A stretch of DNA of 64,000 bases from JBPYFK01 sp051984675 (GCA_051984675.1 JBPYFK010000111.1:1-64000), one strand, 5' to 3'. Counted from the first letter of the stretch, positions 43,016 through 51,620 are shown. Notes: generated from the sequence alone by a model not told the origin. Translations and numbers: made by a program.

Positions 43016-45280
43016 CTACTCCTCCACGACCGCGACCGAGGTGATGCGGTGCAGCGGGAATCCGCGCACCCGCCCCTCGGCTTGGTCGAACCCCTGCAGG
43101 ACGCCGCCGCCGACACTGACCGGCTCGACCACCCGCTGGCCCGCCGTCCCGTTGGAGTCCACGAACCCCAGCCACACGCTGCGCCCCTCGCGTGCCGCTT
43201 CCTGCAGCAGCGCCAGCGTCGCCGACGCGCTCGGCCGCCCGCGCTCCGGGCGGACGGTCCGCCCGCGCCGGGCGTTGCCGGCGCGGTCGCCCGCCCGCAG
43301 CTCGCGGACCAGCTCCGCGAGCTGCTCGTCGTTCGGCGTCGCGGCCGGCGCCGGCTGCGACGGCTTGGCCCTGCTGCCGCGCACCCGCTGCCCGCCTTCG
43401 GCCAGATCCAGGATCTGGCCGTCGGCATTCTCCGCCGCTGCCGCGAACCCGGCCGTCCGCAGGCCGTGCACGACGTCGACCAGCGGCAGCGGGCTGACGA
43501 GCACGGTGGGGGCGATCCGGCGCAGCTGCAGGTCGGCGGTGTTGGGGTTGGCCAGCACTTCCGCGAGCAGCACGGAGTCGTCGCAGCGCAGGAACGCCGA
43601 CGCGGTACCGGCTCGGAGCTGGCCGTGTCGGCGCGCGACGTCGTCGATGAGGTAGGTCAGCGACTGGGGGATCGGCGTGCGCGACCGTGCGCGGAACAGT
43701 TCGTGCAGCTCGTGTGCGCTGCGTCCGGCGTCCAGCGCGCGGCGCACGCTTGGCTCGCTGATCCGGTAGACGGTGGCGCTGCCGGCGGATTCGACGTCAG
43801 CGACGAGCTTCATGTCGGCGGCGAGCTCGGGTTCCAGCCGGCCGGGCGCGACGACCGTCAGGTCCGCCTGCACCAGCACGTGATCCACCGGCTCCGGGAG
43901 TGCCGAGGCGAGGAGCTTGGCCGCTTCCGCGGCACCGTCGTACAGCAGCGCCCGGCCGGCGCTGGACAGCGCGCCCAAGGCAGTGATGCCGAGCGCGGAC
44001 GCCTCCGACAGCGTCCAGCGCACCAGGTTGTCCCGCATGCGGCCGCCGCGCCTCGGCGCGCGCCACGCGAGCACGGCCGAGACGTCTTCCGCGCTCCGCA
44101 CGCCATGCCCGGACGGAAGCTCGTCGAGCAAGTCGAGCACGCGTCGCCGGTCGCGGGGTGCCAGCGGCCGGCGCAGCTCCTCCGACAGCGGGCCGAGCAG
44201 CCGTTCTTTCTCGTCGCGTGCGCCGATCAGGCCGGGCACGCGGGTGAGGTCCAGCCACGCCTTGGCCAGCGTGGCCCACTGTTGCTCCGGCATCGACGCC
44301 AGCCACGAGTCCGCCTGTACGGTCGGCACCCACTGCGGTTCGCTGTCCTCGCTGTTGGCGACTAGCCCCGCCGCCACGACGAGTTCGATGAGCAGGGAGC
44401 AGCGGGGTTCGTCCACTTCGAGGGCTTTCGCCGTGCGCCGGACATCCCGCACCCCGACGCCGCCAGAACGCAGCACGTCGGGCGGGTCGTCACCCCAGGT
44501 GTCCAGCAGGGACTCGGCGTGCCGCAACAGCTCCAGCACCTCGCCGGCCGCCGTTGCATCCACAGTGGACATTCCGTGGTCGGTCAGGTCCAGCAGCGGC
44601 TCTTCCGGCTGGACCGCGCCCATCGGGTGGTCCCCGCGCACGGCGAAGGCGAGCTGGCGGGGCAGCTCCACGGTTTCGGTGTCCCGGCGCAGCAGCAGCC
44701 CTTTCGCCAGCAACCGCTGGACCGGTGTGCGCGCTTCCTCCAGGGGCACGGCCGTGCCAGCGTCCCGCGTCTGACCCACGGGTGGTCCTTCGGCGAGTCG
44801 CCGAACCAGGTTGTGCTCGTCCTCGTCCAGGGCCTGAAGCGCCGCAGCCGCCGATTCCGGGTTCAGGTCGGCGGATTCGCGCCCGAGGCCACCCGGAAAC
44901 GCGGGCATGGCCTCGCGAGCGGTGGGAACTACAGCGAGTGCGTCGTCGCTGCCCCATGCGAGCGCGCGGGCGCGCAGGGTGTCGAGCGCGCCCCGGGCAC
45001 GCTGCTCGGTGACGTCAGCGCCGAGCAGTCGCGTCAGCGACGTCAGCGAGGCCGGCGTCTCGTCCGCGCCGAGCACGAGCAGCGCTTCGAGTGTGGACAG
45101 CGCGAAGGCGTCCAGGTCCTCGCACGCCCGAGCCACCGATGAGCGCACGCCGGCACGTGTGGCCAGCACCGACGTGTCGGCCGGCGGGGGAGTGGCCAGA
45201 TCCGTGCGGGCGCGCAGCAGGGCGACGAGGTCATCGTCGTCGAGCGCGCGAAGCCAGTCCGCCAGTGAGCTACCGGGCAT
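43016..45280 (-). CDS. Helicase-associated protein with C-terminal WYL-like domain
   Basis: A 754-residue protein matching in length and pattern the M. tuberculosis Rv0862c family, annotated as helicase C-terminal or XPB/Ssl2-associated. The N-terminus starts SLADWLRALDDDDLVALLRA, a central region has VLVQADLTVVAPGRLEPELA and LRRIAPTVLVSPLPLVDVVH, and the last 60 residues are WYL-like (EGRSVWLGFVDSNG, RVVEPVSVGGG, FPLHRITSVAVVEE). No helicase motor motifs are seen. ATG 45280 has GGGGGAG directly upstream. A role with the XPB helicase in DNA repair is inferred from mycobacterial gene order only. Confidence 0.8.
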   Translation of the reverse strand: MPGSSLADWLRALDDDDLVALLRARTDLATPPPADTSVLATRAGVRSSVARACEDLDAFALSTLEALLVLGADETPASLTSLTRLLGADVTEQRARGALDTLRARALAWGSDDALAVVPTAREAMPAFPGGLGRESADLNPESAAAALQALDEDEHNLVRRLAEGPPVGQTRDAGTAVPLEEARTPVQRLLAKGLLLRRDTETVELPRQLAFAVRGDHPMGAVQPEEPLLDLTDHGMSTVDATAAGEVLELLRHAESLLDTWGDDPPDVLRSGGVGVRDVRRTAKALEVDEPRCSLLIELVVAAGLVANSEDSEPQWVPTVQADSWLASMPEQQWATLAKAWLDLTRVPGLIGARDEKERLLGPLSEELRRPLAPRDRRRVLDLLDELPSGHGVRSAEDVSAVLAWRAPRRGGRMRDNLVRWTLSEASALGITALGALSSAGRALLYDGAAEAAKLLASALPEPVDHVLVQADLTVVAPGRLEPELAADMKLVADVESAGSATVYRISEPSVRRALDAGRSAHELHELFRARSRTPIPQSLTYLIDDVARRHGQLRAGTASAFLRCDDSVLLAEVLANPNTADLQLRRIAPTVLVSPLPLVDVVHGLRTAGFAAAAENADGQILDLAEGGQRVRGSRAKPSQPAPAATPNDEQLAELVRELRAGDRAGNARRGRTVRPERGRPSASATLALLQEAAREGRSVWLGFVDSNGTAGQRVVEPVSVGGGVLQGFDQAEGRVRGFPLHRITSVAVVEE

Positions 45281-45488
45281 CTCCCCCAGGATACGGACAG
45301 CTCGTTGGGGCACTGGCAGTTCGCCTCGGCCAGGCTCACACCGGCCACGCGCACGGCCCGCCGACCTCGCTGTGATGTGGCAGCCCGCACACCCCGGGCA
45401 ACCTGGCCGGGGCCATCGGGCAAACTGGAGGGTGTCGTAGCCGCGTACCCAGCCCGTACGCGAGCAGGCGCCCGAGGAGGAGGACAAC

Positions 45489-45680
45489 GTGGCGAAGGCC
45501 AAGTCCCGGAAGAAGCTGGACCGTATCGACCCCGAGTGGCCCGCAGCCGACGGTGAGCACCCCGTGAGCGAGTTCCTCGCTGACCGCCAGGGTTCGCTGT
45601 CCCCGTTCGGCCAGGTCAGCTTCCCGCTGTCCGAGGACGAAGTTCCGTACCAGCACCCCGTCACGGTGATCAACAAGTAG
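45489..45680 (+). CDS. Conserved small hypothetical protein (63 residues)
   Basis: A short acidic-basic protein: a lysine-rich start (MAKAKSRKKLDRIDPEWP) followed by HPVSEFLADRQGSLSPFGQV and EDEVPYQHPVTVINK. It is divergent from the WYL gene, the place taken by Rv0863 in M. tuberculosis. A strong GGAGGAGG lies 8 bases before GTG 45489. No domain or function is recognised. Confidence 0.75.
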   Translation: MAKAKSRKKLDRIDPEWPAADGEHPVSEFLADRQGSLSPFGQVSFPLSEDEVPYQHPVTVINK

Positions 45681-45841
45681 GTTACCGCTGGGTAGCGGCC
45701 CGGGCGTGGATCACACTCCCGCACGTTCTAACCTCGGTCGCATCGGGCGGTCGCACCTCACGCGCGGTCGCTTGTGGACGCTTACGAGGCAGGTCGCCCG
45801 GCACAGGACCAGCCCGCGAGTGCCCTAGATCATTCGGGTTT

Positions 45842-45870
45842 GTTCGTGACAGGGTTAGTTCGTGACAGGG
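45842..45870 (+). repeat. Direct repeat just before the malic enzyme start
   Basis: GTTCGTGACAGGG occurs at 45842-45854 and 45858-45870, with a 16-base period. The second copy ends 7 bases before ATG 45878 and supplies the AGGGG likely used for ribosome binding, so the duplication offers a second, more distant binding site. Confidence 0.7.
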
Positions 45871-45877
45871 GTGTGCC

Positions 45878-47275
45878 ATGCCGGTTCCAGGTCCCGGTTA
45901 CTCGATCACCGTGCGGGTGGAGGCGCCGCCGTCGGCCAGTGCCGCCGGTGACCTCACGGGCGCGGTGGGCCGCGCTGGGGGCGTGATCACGGCGTTCGAC
46001 GTCGTCGAGTCGCACGCGGACCGCATCGTGGTGGATATCACGTGCAACGCGCTGTCCGCTGATCACGCCAACGACATCACCGACGTGCTCCGCACGCTTC
46101 CGGGGGTCACGGTTCGCAAGGTCTCGGACCGAACCTTCCTGGTCCACCTCGGCGGCAAGATCGAGGTCACGTCCAAGGTGGCGCTGGCCAACCGCGATGA
46201 CCTCTCCCGCGCCTACACCCCAGGTGTCGCGCGGATCTGCACCGCCATCGCCGAGAACCCCTACGACGCGCGGCGGCTGACGGTGAAGCGCAACACCATC
46301 GCCGTCGTCACCGACGGCTCCGCCGTGCTCGGGCTGGGCAACATCGGCCCGGAGGCCGCGTTGCCGGTGATGGAGGGCAAAGCGGCGCTGTTCAAGAAGT
46401 TCGCCGGCGTCAACGCCTGGCCGGTGTGCCTGGCCACCCAGGACACCGAGGAGCTGATCCGCGCCGTCGAGCTCATCGCCCCGGTCTACGGGGGCATCAA
46501 CCTGGAAGACATCGCCGCGCCGCGCTGCTTCGAGATCGAGGCGCGGCTGCGCGAGAAGCTCGACATCCCCGTGTTCCACGACGACCAGCACGGCACCGCG
46601 ATCGTCGTGCTCGGGGCGTTGCGGAACGCGTTGCGCGTGGTGGGCAAGGACATCACCGACACCCGGATCGTCGTGTGTGGTGTGGGCGCGGCCGGTTCCG
46701 CGATCATCCGCCTGCTGCAGCGCAAACAACCGAAGGACATCATCGCGGTGGATGTCGACGGCATCGTGCACGTCGGCAGGAGCGACAGCGACCCGAACCT
46801 GAAGTCGATCGCGGCCACGACGAACAAGGACGGCCGCTCCGGCACGCTGTCGGACGCGGTGGTCGGTGCGGACGTGTTCATCGGGGTGTCGGCTCCGAAC
46901 CTGCTCAGCGCAGACGACGTGGCGGCGATGAACTCCGACGCGGTGGTGTTCGCGCTCGCCAACCCCGACCCCGAGATCGACCCGCTGGAGGCGCAACAGC
47001 ACGCCACCGTGGTCGCGACCGGGCGCAGTGACTACCCGAACCAGATCAACAACGTGCTGGCGTTCCCTGGAGTCTTCCGGGGCCTGCTGGACGCGCACGC
47101 GAACCGGATCACCGACGACATGATGATCGCTGCCGCGAACGCGGTCGCGGACGTGGTGGACGGGGAACGGCTCAACGCGTCGTTCATCGTTCCCAGCGTC
47201 TTCGACCCGTCGGTGTCCAAAGCCGTCGCCGACGCGGTTCGCCGTGCTGCGGTGGAGGACAGCCAGTCCGGCTGA
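45878..47275 (+). CDS. NAD(P)-dependent malic enzyme with N-terminal ACT domain
   Basis: A 465-residue oxidative decarboxylase converting malate to pyruvate and CO2. Residues 1-80 form an ACT-like regulatory domain (YSITVRVEAPPSASAAG, ITAFDVVESHADRIVVDITC), suggesting control by a small ligand. The catalytic part has AYTPGVARICTAIAENP, KRNTIAVVTDGSAVLGLG, FHDDQHGTAIV, and the Rossmann motif GVGAAGSA. Its neighbours are molybdenum cofactor genes, but there is no functional link. Confidence 0.93.
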   Translation: MPVPGPGYSITVRVEAPPSASAAGDLTGAVGRAGGVITAFDVVESHADRIVVDITCNALSADHANDITDVLRTLPGVTVRKVSDRTFLVHLGGKIEVTSKVALANRDDLSRAYTPGVARICTAIAENPYDARRLTVKRNTIAVVTDGSAVLGLGNIGPEAALPVMEGKAALFKKFAGVNAWPVCLATQDTEELIRAVELIAPVYGGINLEDIAAPRCFEIEARLREKLDIPVFHDDQHGTAIVVLGALRNALRVVGKDITDTRIVVCGVGAAGSAIIRLLQRKQPKDIIAVDVDGIVHVGRSDSDPNLKSIAATTNKDGRSGTLSDAVVGADVFIGVSAPNLLSADDVAAMNSDAVVFALANPDPEIDPLEAQQHATVVATGRSDYPNQINNVLAFPGVFRGLLDAHANRITDDMMIAAANAVADVVDGERLNASFIVPSVFDPSVSKAVADAVRRAAVEDSQSG

Positions 47276-47325
47276 GGGGCTCTCGGACCGGTCCGGCGGC
47301 CGTCAGCGGGCGAACGGCCAGGCTT

Positions 47326-47331
47326 TAGGCT
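47326..47331 (+). promoter_or_regulatory. -10 element of a probable leaderless moaC transcript
   Basis: TAGGCT is followed by 6 bases and ATG 47338, with no ribosome binding site between. The pattern matches leaderless actinobacterial genes. Confidence 0.5.
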
Positions 47332-47337
47332 GCACAT

Positions 47338-47826
47338 ATGCAGCGTGAGCCCGAACACGGCCTAACCCACGTGGACGCCGCCGGATCGGCGCGCATGGTC
47401 GACGTCTCCGCCAAGGAAGCCACCGCCCGCACGGCCGTGGCCAGCGGCGTGGTCCGCTCCACGACGGAGGTCATTGGTCTCCTGCGCCGGGACGGGCTGC
47501 CCAAGGGGGACGCGCTGGCCACCGCCAGGATCGCCGGGATCATGGCCGCCAAGCGCACCCCGGACCTCGTCCCGCTGTGCCACCCGATCGCGCTGTCCAG
47601 CGTGACCGTGGACCTCGAGCTCGGCGACGACGAGGTGCGGATCACCGCGACGGCACGGACCACGGATCGCACGGGGGTGGAGATGGAGGCGCTCACGGCC
47701 GTCACCGGCGCCGGCCTCGCCCTGCACGACATGATCAAGGCGGTTGACCCGGCCGCCGTGCTCGACGCCGTCCGCGTCGAGCGCAAGGAGGGTGGCAAGA
47801 CCGGCACGTGGGTTCGGCCCGCGTAG
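47338..47826 (+). CDS. moaC: Cyclic pyranopterin monophosphate synthase MoaC
   Basis: The 162-residue enzyme that finishes the cyclic pyranopterin made by MoaA. Diagnostic blocks are LTHVDAAGSARMVDVSAKE, GDALATARIAGIMAAKRTP, LVPLCHPIALSSVTVD and TGVEMEALTAVTGAGLALHD, ending DMIKAVDPA. It stands in the moaC-mog/moaE run and 3 kb from the opposite-strand moaD-moaA pair. Confidence 0.97.
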   Translation: MQREPEHGLTHVDAAGSARMVDVSAKEATARTAVASGVVRSTTEVIGLLRRDGLPKGDALATARIAGIMAAKRTPDLVPLCHPIALSSVTVDLELGDDEVRITATARTTDRTGVEMEALTAVTGAGLALHDMIKAVDPAAVLDAVRVERKEGGKTGTWVRPA

Positions 47827-47847
47827 TGCGTGAGCTGGAGGCAACGG

Positions 47848-48810
47848 ATGTCTGAACGGACCGCTCGGGTGGTCGTGGCCTCGAACCGGGCCGCCACCGG
47901 AGTGTATGAGGACCGGACCGGTCCGTTGATCACGGAGTGGCTGCGCGAGCGCGGGTATGACACGCCCGATGCGCGGGTCGTGCCGGATGGCGAGCCGGTC
48001 GGCGAGGCACTGCGAAGCGCGGTGGCGGACGGCGTCGACGTCGTCATCACCACTGGCGGGACCGGGCTCACACCCACCGACCGCACCCCGGAGGTCACCG
48101 CTGAGATCCTCGACCGCCCGATTCCGGGCCTGGCTGAGGCCGTGCGCGACGCGGGCTTGCCGAAGGTGCCCACCGCCGTCCTCTCGCGGGGATTGGCGGG
48201 CATCGCCGGGCGGACGCTGGTCGTGAACCTGCCCGGATCGCGTGGCGGCGTGCGGGACGGTCTGGGCGTCCTTGACGGCGTCCTCGACCATGCCGTGGAT
48301 CAGATCCACGGCGGGGACCACGTGCGAGGCGATCACGTCGGTGCTGAGCACCCGCACGGGCACGTGCGGGCGGCCACGCCGGGCGGGGCGGAGGTCTTGC
48401 GGGCCGAGGTGACCGAGAGCCCGATCGACGCCGCCGCGCTGTCCCGGCTGGTCGAGCACCGGGCGGCCGGGGCTGTGGTCACCTTCGACGGCGTGGTGCG
48501 CGATCACGACGGCGGGCGCGGGGTGCGCGAACTGGAATACGTCGGCCACCCGAGCATGAACGAGGTCGTCGGCGCGGTCGCCGCCGAGATCGCGGGCCGC
48601 TTCGAGGGTGTCCGCACGCTCGCGGTGGCGCACCGGGTCGGGCTGCTGGGCATCGGTGACGTCGCGCTCGCGTGCGCGGTGGCGGCCGAACACCGCAAGC
48701 AAGCGTTCGAGGCGTGCGCGGAGCTGGTCGACGAGGTCAAGCGCCGCCTGCCGATCTGGAAGCGCCAGGTCTTCGACGACGGCTCGGAAGAGTGGGTCAA
48801 CTGCCCCTGA
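47848..48810 (+). CDS. MogA-MoaE fusion protein
   Basis: A 320-residue protein joining two cofactor enzymes that are usually separate. Residues about 1-155 are a MogA/MoaB-type molybdopterin adenylyltransferase (VVVASNRAATGVYEDRTGP, VVITTGGTGLTPTDRTPE, LPGSRGGVRDGL). After a linker rich in His and Gly (HGGDHVRGDH...HPHGHVR), residues about 185-320 are MoaE, the catalytic subunit of molybdopterin synthase (ESPIDAAALSRLVEHRAAG, VVTFDGVVRDHDGGRGV, VAHRVGLLGIGDVA, LPIWKRQVFDDGSEEWVNC). ATG 47848 is chosen for GGAGG 7 bases upstream. Confidence 0.92.
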   Translation: MSERTARVVVASNRAATGVYEDRTGPLITEWLRERGYDTPDARVVPDGEPVGEALRSAVADGVDVVITTGGTGLTPTDRTPEVTAEILDRPIPGLAEAVRDAGLPKVPTAVLSRGLAGIAGRTLVVNLPGSRGGVRDGLGVLDGVLDHAVDQIHGGDHVRGDHVGAEHPHGHVRAATPGGAEVLRAEVTESPIDAAALSRLVEHRAAGAVVTFDGVVRDHDGGRGVRELEYVGHPSMNEVVGAVAAEIAGRFEGVRTLAVAHRVGLLGIGDVALACAVAAEHRKQAFEACAELVDEVKRRLPIWKRQVFDDGSEEWVNCP

Positions 48811-48827
48811 ACGAACTGGTAAGGAAC

Positions 48828-48864
48828 GAGGACCCCACCGCTGGGGGCACGCGATGGGGTCCTC
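48828..48864 (+). terminator. Bidirectional terminator between mog-moaE and rpf
   Basis: Arms GAGGACCCCA and TGGGGTCCTC (10 bases, perfect) enclose a 17-base loop. It lies between two convergent genes and can serve both. Confidence 0.75.
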
Positions 48865-48903
48865 GGGACCTACCAGCCGCCGGTGGTCACCGGCAGCCGA
48901 AGA

Positions 48904-49509
48904 TCATCGAACGTTGAGCTTCTGGCCGGGGAAGATCAAGTTCGGGTTCTGGACGGCCTCCCGGTTGTGCTGGAAGATCGATTCGTACGACACGCCGAAC
49001 TTCTGGCCGATCTTGCTCAACGTGTCGCCGGCCTGGACGGTGTAGTCGCCGTCGCCCGAGCTCTTGGGAGTGCTCTCGGTCGAGGCGGAGCTGGCGCCAG
49101 AGCCGGAACTGGACGTGCTCGGCGCCGAGACCGTCTTCGTGCTGCCGCCCTCCCAGCTGATCTTGGCCGAGCAGCCCGGCCAAGCGTTCGGCCCCTGGGA
49201 GGCGAGGACCTTCTCCGCGATGGTGATCTGCTCGTCGCGGGTGGCGTCCTTGGCGTTGGCGGCGTACTGAGTCCCGCCGTAGGCGTCCCAGGTGGACGAC
49301 GTGAACTGCAGGCCGCCGAAGAAGCCGTTGCCGGTGTTGGCGCTCCAGTTCCCGCTGCTCTCGCACTGCGCGAGCTTGTCCCAGTCGGCGGCATTGGCGG
49401 TGCCCGCGATCGCGATCGGGGTAGCGATCACGGCGCCGGCTACGGCGAACCGGGCCGTGTTGCGGGCAGTATTCGAGGTTTTTCGATGCTTGCCTTTATA
49501 GCGAGCCAT
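48904..49509 (-). CDS. Resuscitation-promoting factor with LysM domain
   Basis: A 201-residue secreted muralytic enzyme that cleaves peptidoglycan and helps dormant cells resume growth. Signal peptide about 1-40 (FAVAGAVIATPIAIAGTANA), then the Rpf domain at 41-116: WDKLAQCESSGNW with catalytic Glu50 next to Cys49, NGFFGGLQFTSSTWDAYGG, and PGCSAK for the disulfide partner. A Ser/Thr-rich linker leads to a C-terminal LysM peptidoglycan-binding domain (YTVQAGDTLSKIGQKFGVS, LIFPGQKLNV). ATG 49509 has GGAGAGAGG upstream. It sits among moa genes as rpfA does in M. tuberculosis. Confidence 0.96.
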   Translation of the reverse strand: MARYKGKHRKTSNTARNTARFAVAGAVIATPIAIAGTANAADWDKLAQCESSGNWSANTGNGFFGGLQFTSSTWDAYGGTQYAANAKDATRDEQITIAEKVLASQGPNAWPGCSAKISWEGGSTKTVSAPSTSSSGSGASSASTESTPKSSGDGDYTVQAGDTLSKIGQKFGVSYESIFQHNREAVQNPNLIFPGQKLNVR

Positions 49510-49525
49510 TTCCCTCTCTCCTGCC

Positions 49526-49669
49526 GCGCCTGCTGGGCGAGCTGCACGAGCCCGGCCGGGTTTGGACCGACCCCACGCCCCAGGTCTTCGGGGGACCCGG
49601 GAGTGGCTTCCCGTCCCTGTCCGGTTTGTTCGTTCGGGGGTAGGAAGCCCGCCGGACAGGGTTCGGCGC
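49526..49669 (-). promoter_or_regulatory. c-di-AMP riboswitch (ydaO type) of rpf
   Basis: The rpf leader read on the minus strand matches the ydaO layout: it opens with GCGCCGAACCCTGTCC, contains ACAGGGACGGGAAGCCACTC, and closes with GTGCAGCTCGCCCAGCAGGC. The terminal arms GCGCC and GGCGC pair as P1, and CCGGACAGGG pairs internally with CCCTGTCCGG. The rpf ribosome binding site lies within 15 bases of P1, so folding can affect translation. ydaO elements are well known in front of actinobacterial rpf genes. Confidence 0.7.
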
Positions 49670-50243
49670 TGCGGACTTCCCGTTCCTTGCCGGTCGGTTC
49701 GGGGCCGACCGGTTTGCGACAGTACGTAGCCGAGAAGGAAAACGAAAACTTCAGGGACTGTGACCCTGATCACGGTAACACCTGTTGCCCCGCACCCGAT
49801 CCCGGGTGTTTCCGCAGGTCAGAGCGCCGTTATCAGTTCGTTTTCAGGCTGAGATCGATCACCCTGGGTGAGGTGTGGATCACCTGTTCAGCGACCCGCT
49901 GATCGGGTCGGACCAGTCGAGGCGGCGGACTTGTCACGCGGAATTCGTGACTGTTTTGCCGCACATGACCGAAATTCCCTGATCACGTAGAGAATCCAGT
50001 TGAATGCTTTGTGTGATCGATAGGAAGAACAAAGAGTGATTTATCCCGCGTGTGAGTGTCGGAATGCGGAAGGTCGTCGGGATGCCGGTCGAAGAGGCCC
50101 GCGAAATTCACTCGGTCGGCGGAGGTATGACACGCCGACAGCACGCCGAATCTACGGTATTCGCGCAGGCGCACGCGCCCGCGGTTCCTAATTATGCGTA
50201 TGCGGTCCAGGGCCGGGAACAGGGGGGTCGCCAACCGGCGGGG
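49670..50243. other. Upstream region of rpf and 3' flank of moaD
   Basis: Holds the remaining rpf leader with a hairpin CCGGTCGG-N7-CCGACCGG at 49690-49712 and, further right, A+T-richer sequence that should contain the rpf promoter on the minus strand. A minus frame of 83 codons at 49983-50234 has no family features and is probably not a gene. Confidence 0.35.
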
Positions 50244-50546
50244 TTAGCCCCCGGCGAACGGCGGCAGGACATCCAACTCGGCGCCGTTCGGCACGGCAGT
50301 GGCGTGGTCGTGGACCGCCACGCCGTCCAACAGGAAGCTGCACGCGGGGACGATCTGAGCGATGCGATCGTCGTGCTGGTCGTGGACGGCGCCGAGCACG
50401 TCGGCCACCGTGACCGCGCCGGCCTGTCGCGGGGAGACCAGCAGGGTCTCCTCGTCCACGCCCACCGCTGCCCGCGCGCCGGCGAAGTAGCGCACGCGCA
50501 CGTCCACCGGGTCGCTCACAGTCTGGGTGTCGACGTTCTCGTGCAC
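50244..50546 (-). CDS. moaD: Molybdopterin synthase sulfur carrier subunit MoaD
   Basis: A 100-residue ubiquitin-like sulfur carrier with the required C-terminal Gly-Gly (ELDVLPPFAGG), which is adenylated and thiocarboxylated before giving sulfur to MoaE. The core reads VDVRVRYFAGARAAVGVDEE and VPACSFLLDGVAVHDHA. It follows moaA after 3 bases, so the two are one operon. Confidence 0.93.
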   Translation of the reverse strand: MHENVDTQTVSDPVDVRVRYFAGARAAVGVDEETLLVSPRQAGAVTVADVLGAVHDQHDDRIAQIVPACSFLLDGVAVHDHATAVPNGAELDVLPPFAGG

Positions 50547-50549
50547 AGG

Positions 50550-51608
50550 TCATCCCCCAATAGCGCTCATGGGTCGCGAGGGCTGCGCGAACTCGTCGGA
50601 GTCCATGCCGTGCCCGGCGGCCTTGGCCCACATCATGTTCCGCCACAGCTGGGCCAGCTCGCCGTCCGTGGCGCCGGTCCGCAGCGGGGCTCGCAGGTCG
50701 GTCTCGGTCTGTGCGAACAGGCAGGACCGCAGCTGGCCGTCCGCGGTGAGCCTGGTCCGGTCACAAGTGGCGCAGAACGGGCGGGTCACCGAGCCGATCA
50801 CGCCCACCACCGCCGGTCCGCCGTCGACCAGCCACCGCTCGGCGGGAGCCGAACCGCGTTCCGCGTTGTGCGGGGTCAGCGTGAACTCGGTGGCCAGCTG
50901 TCGCAGGATCTCGTCCGCGGTCACCATCCGCTCCCGGTCCCACCCGTGCTGCGGGTCCAGCGGCATCTGCTCGATGAACCGGAGTTGGTAACCGGAGTCC
51001 AGGCAGAACCGCAGCAGCTCGCAGGCCTCGTCCTGGTTGAGGTCGCGCAGCAGGACAGCGTTGATCTTGACGGGCTCCAGGCCGGCGGCCTTGGCCGCCG
51101 CGAGCCCCGCCAGCACGTCGTCCAGCCGGTCCCGGCGGGTCAGTTCGGTGAAGACGTCGGGTCGCAGCGTGTCCAACGAGACGTTGACCCGATCCAGCCC
51201 GGCATCGCGCAACTGCTCGGCGTAGCGGCCGAGGTTGATCCCGTTCGTCGTCAGCGATATGCGCGGTCGGCCCGGAAGCGCCGCCGTCGCCGCGATGATG
51301 TCCACCAGGTCCTTGCGCAGCAGCGGCTCGCCGCCGGTGAACCGGACGTTGGTGACGCCGAGGTCCTCGACCGCGATTCGGATCAGGCGCGTCATCTCGG
51401 CGAAGCTGAGCAGCTCGTCCCGGGACAGCCACGGCAGGCCGTCGGCCGGCATGCAGTACGTGCACCGCAGGTTGCACTTGTCGATCAGCGACACGCGGAG
51501 GTCGCTCGCGACACGACCGAAGCGATCCACCAGAAAAGGAGTGTCGGGACGGTCGGCAGTGTCCACCCCACCACTCTGCACGGCTGGAATTCCGAGATCT
51601 ACCGCCAC
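50550..51608 (-). CDS. moaA: GTP 3',8-cyclase MoaA
   Basis: A 352-residue radical-SAM enzyme for the first step of molybdenum cofactor synthesis from GTP. The N-terminal [4Fe-4S] site is CNLRCTYC (Cys45, 49, 52), and FTGGEPLLRKDL follows. The C-terminal GTP-binding cluster has CATCDRTRLTADGQLRSC (C-x2-C-x13-C), and the protein ends in the conserved Gly-Gly (MSAIGG). GTG 51608 is supported by a -10 (TACGCT) 6 bases upstream, suggesting a leaderless transcript. Confidence 0.97.
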   Translation of the reverse strand: MAVDLGIPAVQSGGVDTADRPDTPFLVDRFGRVASDLRVSLIDKCNLRCTYCMPADGLPWLSRDELLSFAEMTRLIRIAVEDLGVTNVRFTGGEPLLRKDLVDIIAATAALPGRPRISLTTNGINLGRYAEQLRDAGLDRVNVSLDTLRPDVFTELTRRDRLDDVLAGLAAAKAAGLEPVKINAVLLRDLNQDEACELLRFCLDSGYQLRFIEQMPLDPQHGWDRERMVTADEILRQLATEFTLTPHNAERGSAPAERWLVDGGPAVVGVIGSVTRPFCATCDRTRLTADGQLRSCLFAQTETDLRAPLRTGATDGELAQLWRNMMWAKAAGHGMDSDEFAQPSRPMSAIGG

Positions 51609-51614
51609 GCCCCG

Positions 51615-51620
51615 AGCGTA
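51615..51620 (-). promoter_or_regulatory. -10 element of a probable leaderless moaA transcript
   Basis: On the minus strand TACGCT, 6 bases, then GTG 51608, with no ribosome binding site between. Confidence 0.45.

Noticed and set aside
49983..50234. Minus-strand frame of 83 codons upstream of rpf
   Set aside because: No recognisable family or convincing ribosome binding site. It lies where the rpf promoter is expected.
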